DNA of 64,000 bases, from assembly GCF_014489535.1 (NCBI RefSeq), contig NZ_CP060783.1, positions 3,142,501-3,206,500 on the forward strand, read 5' to 3'. The DNA comes from Diaphorobacter aerolatus. Its GTDB lineage: Bacteria > Pseudomonadota > Gammaproteobacteria > Burkholderiales > Burkholderiaceae_C. Shown one piece after another: positions 1-10,621 of the stretch. The notes below the pieces were generated by a model that made no database searches, was not told where the DNA came from, and worked only from the letters and a program-made list of their open reading frames with translations. Numbering within the stretch: position 1 is the stretch's first letter; each line of letters begins with the position of its first letter. The position numbers and the translations under genes are program-made.

Positions 1-102
1 CCGCAGCGTCGCTGGCAATGCCGTTGCGGTGAAACGGTCGAGGGCGGATTCGAGCAATGCTGGAGTTGCGGCGGTTTCATGCAGCTCGGGCAGGCGTTAT
101 AG
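1..102 (+). CDS. C-terminal end of a zinc-ribbon protein (DUF2007-like), cut by left edge
   Basis: Frame 1 is open from the first base to a TAG at 100-102 and encodes 33 residues. They contain WQCRCGE followed about ten residues later by CWSCG, a paired-cysteine zinc ribbon. In the family I have in mind (small DUF2007-type proteins) the C-terminus carries exactly this kind of ribbon, with tryptophans beside the cysteines. The start and most of the protein lie outside the window, so the function is inferred only from the tail. It converges with yaeQ, whose stop lies 26 bases on. Confidence 0.6.
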   Translation, partial: PQRRWQCRCGETVEGGFEQCWSCGGFMQLGQAL

Positions 103-128
103 CGCAGCGGCGCTTCGCCACGCCGCTA

Positions 129-689
129 TTACTTCCAGCGGATCGGCTCGAAATGGACGCTGCCCATCTGGCTGCTCAGCGTGAGACCGCCTTCCTGAAT
201 CGTCGCCTGCAATTGCATGCTGCGCTCGGCCAGTTTTGCAAGCTCCTGCGAGGCCTCGGTCGGAATGCGCCAGACCTGCACCTTGTCGAGGCGCGAGAGC
301 TTGTTCTCGATGCCTTTCCACCAGATTTCCGCCGCGTGATTGAACGGGTAGACGATGACGGCATCAGTCTTGCTGCAGGCCTTGGTGATGGGCTTGTCCT
401 CGGGTTGGCCGACTTCGATCCACAAGCGTTTGCGGCCTGTGAAATCGGTGAGCGAGACATCGGGATCTTCCACATCCGACAATCCCGCGCCGAAGGCCAG
501 CGTGCCGTCCCCGTTGCAGACAGCCTGCAATTGGTAGGCGTTAAGCGCGAGCGCCGCAAGCCGGACCATCATGCGTTCGTCGGTTTCGCTGGGATGGCGC
601 GCAAGCGTCAGCGCATGGTCTGCGTAGTAGCTGTTGTCGATGTCGGCGACGGACAGATTGGCTTTGAAGATGGTGGATTTGAGCGCCAT
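129..689 (-). CDS. yaeQ: YaeQ family protein
   Basis: This 186-residue protein matches YaeQ over its whole length. It begins MALKSTIFKA, has the family signature LTLARHPSETDERMMVRL (about residues 28-45), LWIEVGQP and KACSKTDAV in the middle, and AAEIWWKG and MQLQATIQEGG near the C-terminus. YaeQ proteins have a PD-(D/E)XK nuclease-like fold and have been linked to suppression of RfaH-dependent phenotypes, but no biochemical role is firmly assigned. It is the last gene of a leftward purB-acyltransferase-yaeQ run, 32 bp after the acyltransferase stop. The length is normal for the family. Confidence 0.9.
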   Translation of the reverse strand: MALKSTIFKANLSVADIDNSYYADHALTLARHPSETDERMMVRLAALALNAYQLQAVCNGDGTLAFGAGLSDVEDPDVSLTDFTGRKRLWIEVGQPEDKPITKACSKTDAVIVYPFNHAAEIWWKGIENKLSRLDKVQVWRIPTEASQELAKLAERSMQLQATIQEGGLTLSSQMGSVHFEPIRWK

Positions 690-721
690 GAATGGATACT
701 GTTTCGCGGGACTGTCGGTGT

Positions 722-1776
722 CTAAGTGACCGCTGGTTGGGGGAGTCGCATGCGTTGGGGCTTGAGCGAAAGGGCGGGCTTCTCAATCCAGTGCCACGAC
801 AGTGCTGCGAGCGTCAACGTGCTCATCAACGTGATGGCGAGGGCTACTGGAAACCCCAGTTGATTGGCCGAGGCCCACACGACGAGTTGCTGGACGGGAA
901 ATGCGTAGATATAGAGGCCATATGAAAAATCGCCAAAGCGTCCTGCACGATGAAGAACCGGCGTACATGCGGTTCCCCAGACGACACCCAGCGCGGCAAT
1001 CATGAACATCAGCGCCTGGCTCTTGATGACCGACGGACCGAAGAAGTGCAGCACGGTGAAAGCGGCCACTAAAGCGATGGCGCTCAGGACGCGGCGGGAA
1101 CTCCAAAGATCGCTGAAACAGGCGAGTGTGGAGCCCAAAGCAAACATCAGACTGTATTGCAGTAGCGGTGACCATTCGGGCGATGGCTGTCCGGGGCTGG
1201 ACTGTAGCGCCAATGAAAGAAAGCGGCCAGCAAGAGAAACGCGAATGGCGCAAACCAGCGCGTGCGGGTCACCTGAAACACTCCCAGCACGGCCAGGCCA
1301 AGATAGCAGGTCACTTCCAGCGGAATGGTCCAAATTGGCCCGTTCACTCCATTGGGGAGGGGATTGGTTTCGAAAACGCCCGGAAGCACATATTTGGTTT
1401 GCAGCCAGAGGTTGGAGAAATAATCCCAGGTCACGGGGCTGCGCAAATATTGAGCGAGCGGCAAGGTGGTGGCCAAGGGTCCCAGAATCAGGGCGCAACC
1501 CAATACGGCAACACACAGGCCCGGCCAGATTCTCAGCACGCGGCGACGGGTAAAACGCAGCACATGAGGATCTGCAAGCCACGATCCGGTCACAAGATAC
1601 CCGCTGATCGCAAAGAACAACACCACGCCGACCGCCCCGGGCTCATTCCCGTTGAGAATGAGCGGGACTGGGCGCCCCATCACAGAGAACTGGTGACTCC
1701 AGATCACCAGTAGTGCGGCGACCAAGCGCAGCGCGTCAAAATTGTTGAAGCGATGATCCAGCGTGGTCGAGCTCAT
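722..1776 (-). CDS. Acyltransferase family 3 membrane protein (one frameshift)
   Basis: The N-terminal frame begins MSSTTLDHRFNNFDALRLVA, typical of acyltransferase-3 (OafA/YrhL-like) proteins that acylate surface polysaccharides. It continues with several hydrophobic segments and the family pattern FFAISGYLVTGSWL. The C-terminal frame carries more membrane segments and ends with SWHWIEKPALSL, the usual last-helix motif. The two halves are out of register. Adding one C to the four-C run at 1193-1196 (read as GGGG on the plus strand) joins them into 351 residues. The start lies 20 bases after the purB stop, so the genes are probably cotranscribed. The acyl acceptor cannot be told from sequence. 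Confidence 0.82.
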
Positions 1777-1796
1777 GCGGCAGCGAGCAGCATCAA

Positions 1797-3182
<1,386 letters not shown>

Positions 3183-3431
3183 CTATTGTAGGTCTCGCGC
3201 CGGTGACGGCATATCCTGCGGAATTCGCCACGCACCGCTCGATGGTCGATTCGTGCCGGGGAAACCGGCGGCCGCGATGTGTTGTTCTCGCGGCACGCTC
3301 GCCTGTCAGCGGCCATGTGGTTTGCACCTACCGTCTGCAACTGATCGAAGCCGTTCACCAACAAGCCCTAGAATCAGAATCCAGAATCAGTACCTAGATT
3401 ACGGATCTTTTTTGATAGCGAAAGCCTTACC

Positions 3432-4046
3432 ATGAAACTTCTCGGATCCTCGACCAGCCCCTACGTGCGCAAAGTGCGCGTTGTGATGGCTGAGAAGAAG
3501 CTGGATTACCGCTTCCAGGAAGAGGCCGTGTGGTCCGAGGAAACGAAGATCGGTGAATCCAACCCGTTGGGCAAGGTGCCGTGCCTCGTGATGGAAGGCG
3601 GCGAGGCCGTGTTCGACTCGCGCGTCATCGTGGAATATCTGGATACGCTTTCGCCCGTGGGCAAGCTGATCCCGACATCGGGCCGCGAGCGCGCCGAGGT
3701 CAAGACCTGGGAGGCGCTTGCCGATGGCGTGCTCGACGCCGGTGTGCTGGCCCGCTTGGAGGCGACCTGGCCGCACCGCCAGGATTCGGAGCGCTCGCAG
3801 GCGTGGATCGACCGGCAAATGAGCAAGATCAGGGCCGGCCTGTCGTCGATGAGTCTGGGGCTGGGCGAGAAGCCCTATTGCAGTGGCATTCACCTGAGCC
3901 TGTCGGACATCGCCGTGGGCTGCGCGCTGGGCTGGCTTGCGTTTCGTTTTCCGCAAATCGACTGGCGCGGCCAGCATCCCAACCTCGCGCGCCTGCACGA
4001 CAAGCTGATGCAGCGCCAGAGCTTCAAGGACACCGAACCCCAATAG
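3432..4046 (+). CDS. Glutathione S-transferase family protein (YibF-like)
   Basis: This 204-residue protein has an N-terminal thioredoxin-like GST domain beginning MKLLGSSTSPYVRKVRVVMAE, with NPLGKVPCLV (cis-proline loop) and FDSRVIVEYLD (glutathione gamma-glutamyl contact). An all-helical C-terminal domain contains LSLSDIAVGCALGWL. The serine-rich start and the DSRVI motif fit the YibF-like bacterial subgroup. The substrate is unknown. It stands alone, facing purB, and a strong terminator follows it. An 8-base direct repeat, AGAATCAG, occurs at 3370 and 3383 in its leader. Confidence 0.9.
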   Translation: MKLLGSSTSPYVRKVRVVMAEKKLDYRFQEEAVWSEETKIGESNPLGKVPCLVMEGGEAVFDSRVIVEYLDTLSPVGKLIPTSGRERAEVKTWEALADGVLDAGVLARLEATWPHRQDSERSQAWIDRQMSKIRAGLSSMSLGLGEKPYCSGIHLSLSDIAVGCALGWLAFRFPQIDWRGQHPNLARLHDKLMQRQSFKDTEPQ

Positions 4047-4105
4047 CTGGCTGATGAGGGGCACACGCCGTGAGCGTGCAGCCACCTCGAAGCGGATTGC
4101 CGCAA

Positions 4106-4140
4106 AAAGCAAAGAGCGCCATCAAGGCGCTCTTTGCTTT
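4106..4140 (+). terminator. Strong hairpin terminator downstream of the GST gene
   Basis: A perfect 15-bp inverted repeat spans 4106-4120 and 4126-4140, with loop ATCAA. The arms end in A and T tracts, so it could act in either direction. It lies 60 bases beyond the GST stop. Confidence 0.85.
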
Positions 4141-4558
4141 GGGCTGAATAAAAAAAGTCGCGAAGCGTCCCGAAACGAATTAAGAGAGGGAGGGAGGAGA
4201 AGCGCCTCAGGATTTCCAGTCAGACGCGATGTCTGAAAGGCTTCGCAACTACAAATAGATTCTGTTAAATATCCAAAGAATTATTTATTTGGATGAACTA
4301 GTTTCTCATATAGACCCGGTCCAGGCTCGGGAAGTTCCATCCAAATTTCACTAAAAAATGTAACCACCGTACATGCATTCCACTGAGCCGATGCAGTGCT
4401 ATCAAAGTGATTCCATTGTGAACCGAATTCAAGGCCTGCCGTGTCAGTCTATGCCGCATCTGTCAGGTCGCAGGCTATGCGAATGACCACAAGATTACAC
4501 TATCTTCGACGCGATTGACTGAGTAAGAATACTAATCCGTGACTCGGGTTGCACTCGA
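4141..4558. other. Gene-free AT-rich gap between convergent genes
   Basis: I see no credible gene in these 418 bases. The stretch is clearly richer in A and T than its neighbours, especially about 4250-4380. It contains a short inverted repeat, ATCCAAA at 4271-4277 with TTTGGAT at 4288-4294. It is the shared 3' side of the GST gene and the RND pump gene, so it may hold 3' UTRs or be a remnant of inserted DNA. Confidence 0.5.
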
Positions 4559-7500
4559 TCAAGTCTGCACCGGGGGCTCCGCTGATTCGGGCGCTGCGGG
4601 CTGACGTTTGTTGCGACGCAAGCGGCGCAGACACCACTGCTCGAAGTCGTCGACATAGGTGAACAGCGGCGGAATCACCAGCAGGCTCAGCACGGTGGAC
4701 GTGATCAGGCCGCCGATCACGGCGGTTGCCATCGGCGAGCGGAAGCTCATGTCCGCGCCACCCAGCGCCAGCGCAATCGGCAGCATGCCAGCGCCCATGG
4801 CGAGCGTGGTCATGATGATGGGACGCGCGCGTTTGTGGCAGGCGTCGAGCAGCGCGTCGAGGCGGCTCATGCCCTGATCGCGGCGCGCGACGATGGCGTA
4901 TTCGACGAGCAGGATCGAATTCTTCGTCGCTATGCCCATCAACATGATCAGGCCGATGAGCGAGGGCATGGAAAAGCTCTTGCCCGCGAGCAGCAGGCCC
5001 ACGAATGCGCCGCCGAGCGACAGCGGCAGCGCCGCCAGAATCGTCACCGGCTGCAGGAAATCCTTGAACAGCAGCACCAGCACGATGTAGATGCAGACCA
5101 CGCCGGTGAGCATCGCCAGGCCGAAGCTCGTGAACAGCTCGCCCATCATCTCGGCGTCGCCGATGTCGATCAGGCGCACACTGGCCGGAAGGCCCTGCAC
5201 CGAGGGCAAATGGCGCACGGCTTCCTGTACCTCGCCGAGGCCGCGCGAGCCGAGTTCGATCTCGAAATTCACGTTGCGCGCGCGGTCGTAGCGGCTGATC
5301 ACGGCCGGGCCACCCGCCACTTCAAGCGACGCCACTTCGCTCAGCCGCACGGGACCGTGCGCTCCCGGCACCGTGAGGCGCTCAAGCGTGGACAGGTCTT
5401 CGCGCGCCGCGTTGTCGAGCCGCACGACGATGGGAATCTGCCGCTGCGCGAGGTTGAGTTTGGGCAGGTACTGGTCGTAGTCGCCGACCGTGGCCACGCG
5501 CAGCGTTTCCGCAATCGCGTTGGTGCTCACGCCCAAGTCGGCGGCGCGCGCGAAATCCGGGCGCACGGCAATTTCCGGGCGCACGAGGCTGGCGGACGAG
5601 CTCACGCCGCCAATCCCGGCGATGGTGCGCACGTCACGCTCCACGGCCCGCGCTGCGGCGGACAGGGCCTGCGGGTCTTCACTGGCGAGCGCGAGGATGT
5701 AGCGGTCGTTCGAGCCACCGAGGCCGATCTTCACGCGCACGCCGGGCAGATCCTGCATGACCTCGCGCAGTTGATTCTCGATGACCTGCTTGCGTGGCCG
5801 CTCACCGCGTGGCGAAAGCGACAGCGTGAGCGTGGCCTTGCGGGGATCGGCGTTGGCGTTGCCCACAAACGGATCGGAGCCCGCCGAGCCGCCGCCGATG
5901 GTGGCGTAGACACTAGCGACATGTTCGAGCTTCATGGCGCGCGCCGTGGCCTGGCTCACGACCGCGCGCGTTTCGGGCAGCTTGGTGCCGGGCGGAAGTT
6001 CGAGCATGACCTGGGTCTGCTGGTTGTCGTCCGCGGGAATGAAGCCCGAGGGCAGCAGCGGAATCAGCGCGATGGAGCCGATGAAGAACAGCAGCGCGGC
6101 CAGCAGCGTCAGCACGCGGTGCTTCAGGCACCATGCCGACGCGCGCATGTACGCGGAGAGCCAGCGCGGTTCCTTTTCCTGCGCAAGCAGCGGCTTGAGC
6201 ATGTAGGCCGCCATCATCGGCGTGAGCAGCCGCGCCACGACCAGCGACGCGAACACCGCGAGCGCCGCCGTCCAGCCGAACTGCTTGAAAAAGCGCCCCG
6301 CGATGCCGCTCATGAATGCCGTTGGAAGAAACACCGCAATCAGCGTGAACGTGGTGGCGATCACCGCAAGCCCGATCTCGTCGGCCGCCTCCATCGCCGC
6401 CTGGTAGGGCGATTTGCCCATGCGCAGATGGCGCACGATGTTCTCGACCTCGACGATGGCGTCGTCCACGAGAATGCCGACCACCAGCGACAGCGCCAGC
6501 AGCGTGATGATGTTGATCGAGAACCCGAGCAGGTACATGCCGATGAAGGCCGGGATCACCGACAGCGGCAGCGCCACGGCCGAGACGATGGTGGCGCGCC
6601 AGTCGCGCAGGAACAGCCAGACGACGACCACGGCGAGAATCGCGCCTTCGTAGAGCAGGTGCATGGAACTGTCGTATTCGTCCTGCGCGATGGTGACGAA
6701 ATCGAACGCGCGCGTGAGCTTGAGATCTGGATGATCGATCAGCAAGCGGTCTAGCACCTTCTGCACGCCCGCCCCGACTTCCACTTCGCTGGCTCCGCGT
6801 GCGCGCGAGACCTCGAAGCCGATCACCGGCTTGTCGTCGTAGAACGCGGCGGTGCGCTGCTCGGCGGTGGTGTCGGTCACCGTGGCGATCTGATCGAGGC
6901 GAATATGCCGCCCGCCCGGCAGCGCGATGTCGATGGCCGCGATCTCACCGGCGGTCTGCACCGTCGCCAGCGTGCGCAGCGGCTGCTCCTCGCCGCCGAG
7001 TTCCGCGCGGCCACCGGCGCTCTCCAGCTGGGTGGCGCGCAACTGGCGTGACACGTCGGCCGCCGTCGCGCCGAGCGCCTGCATGCGCTGCGGATCGAGC
7101 GCCACGCGCACCTCGCGCGCCACGCCGCCAACGCGGCTCACGGCGCCCACGCCCGGCACGGCGAGCAGCAGGCGCGTGAGCGTGTCATCGACGAACCAGG
7201 ACAGTTCCTCGTCATCGAGTTTGGTGGACGACAGCGTGAACGCCAGAATCGCCTGCGACGAAAGTTCGAGCTTGTTGACGATCGGGTCGCGCAGGTCGGC
7301 GGGCATGTCGGCGCGCACGCGCGAGACGGCGGAGCGCACGTCATCGACGGCTTCCTGCACCGGTTTTTCAAGGCGGTATTCGGCGGCGATGATCGCCGTG
7401 CCATCGGTCAGCGTGGTGGTGATGTGCTTGAGTCCCTGGGTCGTCGCAATCGCGTTCTCGATCTTGCGGGCCACGTCGCTTTCAAGCTGACCGGGCGCGG

Positions 7501-7660
7501 CTCCCGGCAGCGACGCGGTCACGGTCACCACGGGCAGATCCATGTCCGGAAAGTTCTGCACCTTCATCGCGCGAAACGACAGCAGGCCTGCCAGCGTGAG
7601 CAGCACGAAGATCATCGCGGCCGGAATCGGATTGCGTATGGACCAGGCGGAAAGATTCAT
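4559..7660 (-). CDS. RND efflux pump, inner-membrane subunit (AcrB/HAE1-like)
   Basis: The 1033-residue protein has the length and plan of an AcrB/AcrD/AcrF permease: a first helix near residues 13-30, a periplasmic loop, a helix bundle from about 335, then a second copy of the pattern. The proton-relay motif GILVDDAIVEVENIV lies at about 395-409 with the two aspartates at 399-400; MGIATKNSILLVEYA in the second half carries the partner lysine. It exports drugs or other amphiphiles using proton motive force with the fusion and outer-membrane proteins encoded upstream. It is the last gene of the operon, 21 bases after the fusion-protein stop. The substrate cannot be predicted. Confidence 0.95.
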   Translation of the reverse strand: MNLSAWSIRNPIPAAMIFVLLTLAGLLSFRAMKVQNFPDMDLPVVTVTASLPGAAPGQLESDVARKIENAIATTQGLKHITTTLTDGTAIIAAEYRLEKPVQEAVDDVRSAVSRVRADMPADLRDPIVNKLELSSQAILAFTLSSTKLDDEELSWFVDDTLTRLLLAVPGVGAVSRVGGVAREVRVALDPQRMQALGATAADVSRQLRATQLESAGGRAELGGEEQPLRTLATVQTAGEIAAIDIALPGGRHIRLDQIATVTDTTAEQRTAAFYDDKPVIGFEVSRARGASEVEVGAGVQKVLDRLLIDHPDLKLTRAFDFVTIAQDEYDSSMHLLYEGAILAVVVVWLFLRDWRATIVSAVALPLSVIPAFIGMYLLGFSINIITLLALSLVVGILVDDAIVEVENIVRHLRMGKSPYQAAMEAADEIGLAVIATTFTLIAVFLPTAFMSGIAGRFFKQFGWTAALAVFASLVVARLLTPMMAAYMLKPLLAQEKEPRWLSAYMRASAWCLKHRVLTLLAALLFFIGSIALIPLLPSGFIPADDNQQTQVMLELPPGTKLPETRAVVSQATARAMKLEHVASVYATIGGGSAGSDPFVGNANADPRKATLTLSLSPRGERPRKQVIENQLREVMQDLPGVRVKIGLGGSNDRYILALASEDPQALSAAARAVERDVRTIAGIGGVSSSASLVRPEIAVRPDFARAADLGVSTNAIAETLRVATVGDYDQYLPKLNLAQRQIPIVVRLDNAAREDLSTLERLTVPGAHGPVRLSEVASLEVAGGPAVISRYDRARNVNFEIELGSRGLGEVQEAVRHLPSVQGLPASVRLIDIGDAEMMGELFTSFGLAMLTGVVCIYIVLVLLFKDFLQPVTILAALPLSLGGAFVGLLLAGKSFSMPSLIGLIMLMGIATKNSILLVEYAIVARRDQGMSRLDALLDACHKRARPIIMTTLAMGAGMLPIALALGGADMSFRSPMATAVIGGLITSTVLSLLVIPPLFTYVDDFEQWCLRRLRRNKRQPAAPESAEPPVQT

Positions 7661-7681
7661 CGGGGTGTCCTCGCAGAGACC

Positions 7682-8889
7682 TTATTTGGCGGGCGTGGCG
7701 GCGGCCGGAGCCGGGGCCGCGGGCGCTGCGTCGGCCTGCACGCGCACCAGATCGCCGTCGTTGAGGAAGGCACCGCCGCGCGCGACGATGGCGGCATCGG
7801 GCTTCAGACCCGAGGTGATTTCCAGCATATCTCCGGTACGCTGGCCGGTCTGCACGCGCACCATGCGCACATGGTTGTCCTTGGTGACTTCGAAGACGTT
7901 GCTGAACCCGTCGCGCACGACGATGGCAGATGAAGGCACGGTGATCGCATTGCGCTGGCCGAGCAAGAATTCGCCGCGCGCGAACATGCCCGCGCGAATG
8001 CCGGCGTGGGCCGGCAAATCCACGTAGACGATGGCGTTTCGCGTCTGCGCGTCCACGGTCGGCGCGATGGTGCGGACCTTGCCTTCGACCTGCGCGCCGC
8101 TGGCGGCGGTGACCCTGGCCGTGGTCCCGACCTTGATGCGCGAGAGTTCGCTGGACGCCACATCGGCACGCCATTCGAGGCGGCCCTTGCGCACCATGCG
8201 AAACAGTTCCGTGCCTGCGGCGAGAACCGCACCGACGGTGGCGGTGCGCGCGGAAATCACGCCGCTGTCGGGGCCTGTACCGTCGTGTGTTTCATGCGCA
8301 GTTGCTGCGCGTTGAGCATCGCCCTTGCGGCTTCGACGCGCGCCTTGCCGGTCTGGGCGGCGGTGGCGTATTGCTGGATCTGCTGCGCGCTCAACGCGCC
8401 GGACTGGCTCAGCGTGCGGGCGCGCTCGGCGTTGGCTAGCGACTCTGCCGCGTTGGCCTGTGCTTCGAGCAGGTTGGCGCGGGCCTGCGCCACGTCGGCC
8501 TCTATGGTCTCGCTCGCAAAGGTGGCGAGCACCTGTCCGGCCTTCACACTGTCGCCGACGTTCACGCGCACGTCGGTCAGACGCAGACCGTTGCTTTCCG
8601 CGCCGATGCTGGCCTCCTGCCAGGCCGCGATATTGCCGTTGGCGGGCAGGCGGGCCGCGATGTCGGCACCTGCCGGACGCACTACCGTCACGGTGAGCGC
8701 GGGGCGTGGCTCGCTCGCGGCCGCTTTCTTGTCGTCGGCGGCGCGGGTGTCGGCAGTGACGAGCAAGGAGCCCGCCGTGCCGAGCACGGTCAGCATCGCC
8801 AGCGTGACGAGGGAAGAATGGGCGGTCAGAAAATTCAAGCGCGACATGGCAACAAATCCGGTCAGTGGTTTACGCAATTCGGTGTTCAT
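7682..8889 (-). CDS. RND efflux membrane fusion protein (one frameshift)
   Basis: This is the periplasmic adaptor of the tripartite pump. The N-terminal frame has a membrane anchor or signal segment, then a biotinyl-lipoyl-like half (NVGDSVKAGQVLATF) and a helical hairpin (residues about 125-200). The C-terminal frame supplies the beta-barrel (SELSRIKVGTTARV) and the membrane-proximal domain, with an alanine/proline-rich tail. The halves meet at VQAP-DSG-VISAR if one C is added to the four-C run at 8270-8273, giving 402 residues, normal for the family. It sits between the outer-membrane gene (15 bases) and the pump gene (21 bases). Confidence 0.92.
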
Positions 8890-8904
8890 CCGGCTACCCC
8901 ACCA

Positions 8905-10374
8905 TCAAGGAGCAGACACGGCAGATGCAGCGCTTGCGGGGGATCTCGCGGTGCCTGGCTGACGGCCTTGCGGATCGACGACGTTGGCGTCCCATCCGCC
9001 ACCTGCTGCGCGATAGAGCTGGATCCACGCGTTCATGCGTTCCTGCTCCAGCGTCACGAGCGCCAGTTCGGAGGCCAGCGCCGTGCGCCGGGCGTTCTCC
9101 AGATCGAGCTGGCTGGCGAGGCCTCCGGTCCACAGCGCCTGCGTGGCTGCTAGCGAGCGCCGGTAGCCATCGGCGGCGTTCTGCGCGTCGGTACGGCGTT
9201 CGCTGGTGTTGGCGAGTTGAGTGAGCGCCTGTTCGACCTCGGCAACCGCTTGCCTTACCTGTCCGCGATAGGTGAGCGCGGCGGCCTCGTATCGGGCCTT
9301 GGCCGCCGTGACTTCGGCGGCGCGCCGACCACCATCGAACAGCGGCAGCGAAACCGCGAGCGGGCCGATCGACCATACGTTGCTGCTGCCGCTCACGTTG
9401 CTGGCGCCCAGGTACATGCGTCCAATCGAGCCGCCGAGCGTGAGCCTTGGGTAGCGATCTGCCTCGGCGCTGCCGACCTCGGCGCTGGCCGCGGCCACTT
9501 CGCGCTCCGCGGCATAGACATCGGGGCGCTGCGCCAGCGTCTGCGCGGGGATGCTGTCCACGGTGAACAGGTTTTCGGGCAGGGGCATGGCGGGAGATTG
9601 CGCGAGCGCTGCGCGCAGCGCCGGCTCGTCGCGGCCGGTCAGCGCCACCAGCGTCTTGATGCCGATGTCGCATTGCAACTGCTGCTGCGCCGCGCGCACG
9701 CGCCCATCGGAAAAACTGGCGGCCGCAAGCGCCGCGTTTGCCGGGGCGGTGAAGCCCGCGCGCTCGCTTTCCCGGGACAGTCGGGCCGTCTGTTCGCGTG
9801 ATGCCGTGTCGTCGCGCAGCACGCCGACCAGTCTGACGCAATAACGCCAGCCGGTGTATTGCAGCGCCACTTCGGCGGCAACCGACACGCGCGCGTCGTG
9901 CCATCTGGCATGCGCGCCCTCGACCCGGCTGCGCGCCGCATCGGATGTGGCGGCGTTCCTGCCGAACAGATCGATTTCCCAGCCCGCCTGCAAACCGATC
10001 TGTGCGGTGTTGGCAATGCCCGCGTTCTGCTCGCTGAAGCCGCGGCTGGCGTTTGCCTGTGCGTCCAGCGATGGCAGCAGCGCGGCGCGCGCGGCTGTCT
10101 GCGTGGCGCGTGCCTGCTCGAACGTGGAACGCGCCTGTGCCACGCTCGGGCTCAAGAGCTGCGCCTCATGTATGAGTTCGGCCAACAGTGCATCGCCCGC
10201 ACCGCGCCACCACGATTCAAGTTCGCTCACGCTGCCGCCGTGGGGCAGTGGCGCTTGCCAGTTCATGGGGGCGGACGACGGCACGTGTTCGGGAGGGCGC
10301 TGCATGGCGCAGCCCGCCAGAGCGACGGGCAACGAGAGAGACAGGGCCAGATGCTGCAAGCGATTTCGCGGCAT
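8905..10374 (-). CDS. Outer-membrane efflux lipoprotein (NodT/OprM family)
   Basis: The 489-residue protein starts with a lipoprotein signal whose lipobox LAGC places the acylated cysteine at residue 22. It then shows the two repeated OEP domains of TolC-like channels: LGGSIGRMYLG and LPLFDGGRRAAEV in the second half, and long alanine/glutamine-rich helices. It forms the exit duct of the pump encoded downstream. It is the first gene of the operon. A palindromic site at 10537-10559 lies about 165 bp upstream of its ATG. Confidence 0.93.
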   Translation of the reverse strand: MPRNRLQHLALSLSLPVALAGCAMQRPPEHVPSSAPMNWQAPLPHGGSVSELESWWRGAGDALLAELIHEAQLLSPSVAQARSTFEQARATQTAARAALLPSLDAQANASRGFSEQNAGIANTAQIGLQAGWEIDLFGRNAATSDAARSRVEGAHARWHDARVSVAAEVALQYTGWRYCVRLVGVLRDDTASREQTARLSRESERAGFTAPANAALAAASFSDGRVRAAQQQLQCDIGIKTLVALTGRDEPALRAALAQSPAMPLPENLFTVDSIPAQTLAQRPDVYAAEREVAAASAEVGSAEADRYPRLTLGGSIGRMYLGASNVSGSSNVWSIGPLAVSLPLFDGGRRAAEVTAAKARYEAAALTYRGQVRQAVAEVEQALTQLANTSERRTDAQNAADGYRRSLAATQALWTGGLASQLDLENARRTALASELALVTLEQERMNAWIQLYRAAGGGWDANVVDPQGRQPGTARSPASAASAVSAP

Positions 10375-10476
10375 GGGTAGGACGTCAGGAAATGCGCCCT
10401 CGTGAGGCGACTTCGGGATGAATGGTCTGGCGCGCGCGAGATGGGCCCTCTGGCTCCACCCTTCACGGGGCTATCG

Positions 10477-10487
10477 GTGAACAGGCC
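10477..10487 (+). repeat. Copy of the dispersed oligomer GTGAACAGGCC
   Basis: One of several identical or near-identical intergenic copies in the window (others at 10611, 53831-53841 inverted, 53865 and 61887). It lies between the efflux operon and glnE. Function unknown. Confidence 0.5.
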
Positions 10488-10536
10488 ATGTGCGCAAGTT
10501 CCGCTGGACCGGCAAGCGTTGCATTAAAGCATGAAT

Positions 10537-10559
10537 GCGTTGATAACCTCTATCAATGC
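10537..10559. promoter_or_regulatory. Palindromic operator candidate upstream of the efflux operon
   Basis: GCGTTGATA and TATCAATGC face each other across ACCTC; the core TTGATA-N5-TATCAA is a perfect palindrome. The position, in the 247-bp gap before the outer-membrane gene, suits a repressor or LysR-type site. No regulator gene is adjacent, so the link is inferred. Confidence 0.4.
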
Positions 10560-10610
10560 GCGCGCCTGGCATGAGCGGCCCTGTCTGGCTTGCGCGACCC
10601 CGCGGGTTGG

Positions 10611-10621
10611 GTGAACAGGCC
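10611..10621 (+). repeat. Copy of the dispersed oligomer GTGAACAGGCC at the glnE stop
   Basis: The copy continues as CTAGCC, so the repeat abuts the complement of the glnE TAG stop at 10622-10624. See the copies at 10477, 53832-53874 and 61887. Confidence 0.5.

Noticed and set aside
4835..6754. A 639-codon open frame antisense to the RND pump gene
   Set aside because: Same cause: shadow of a strong coding frame, with a highly charged His/Arg/Gln-rich composition and no domain.
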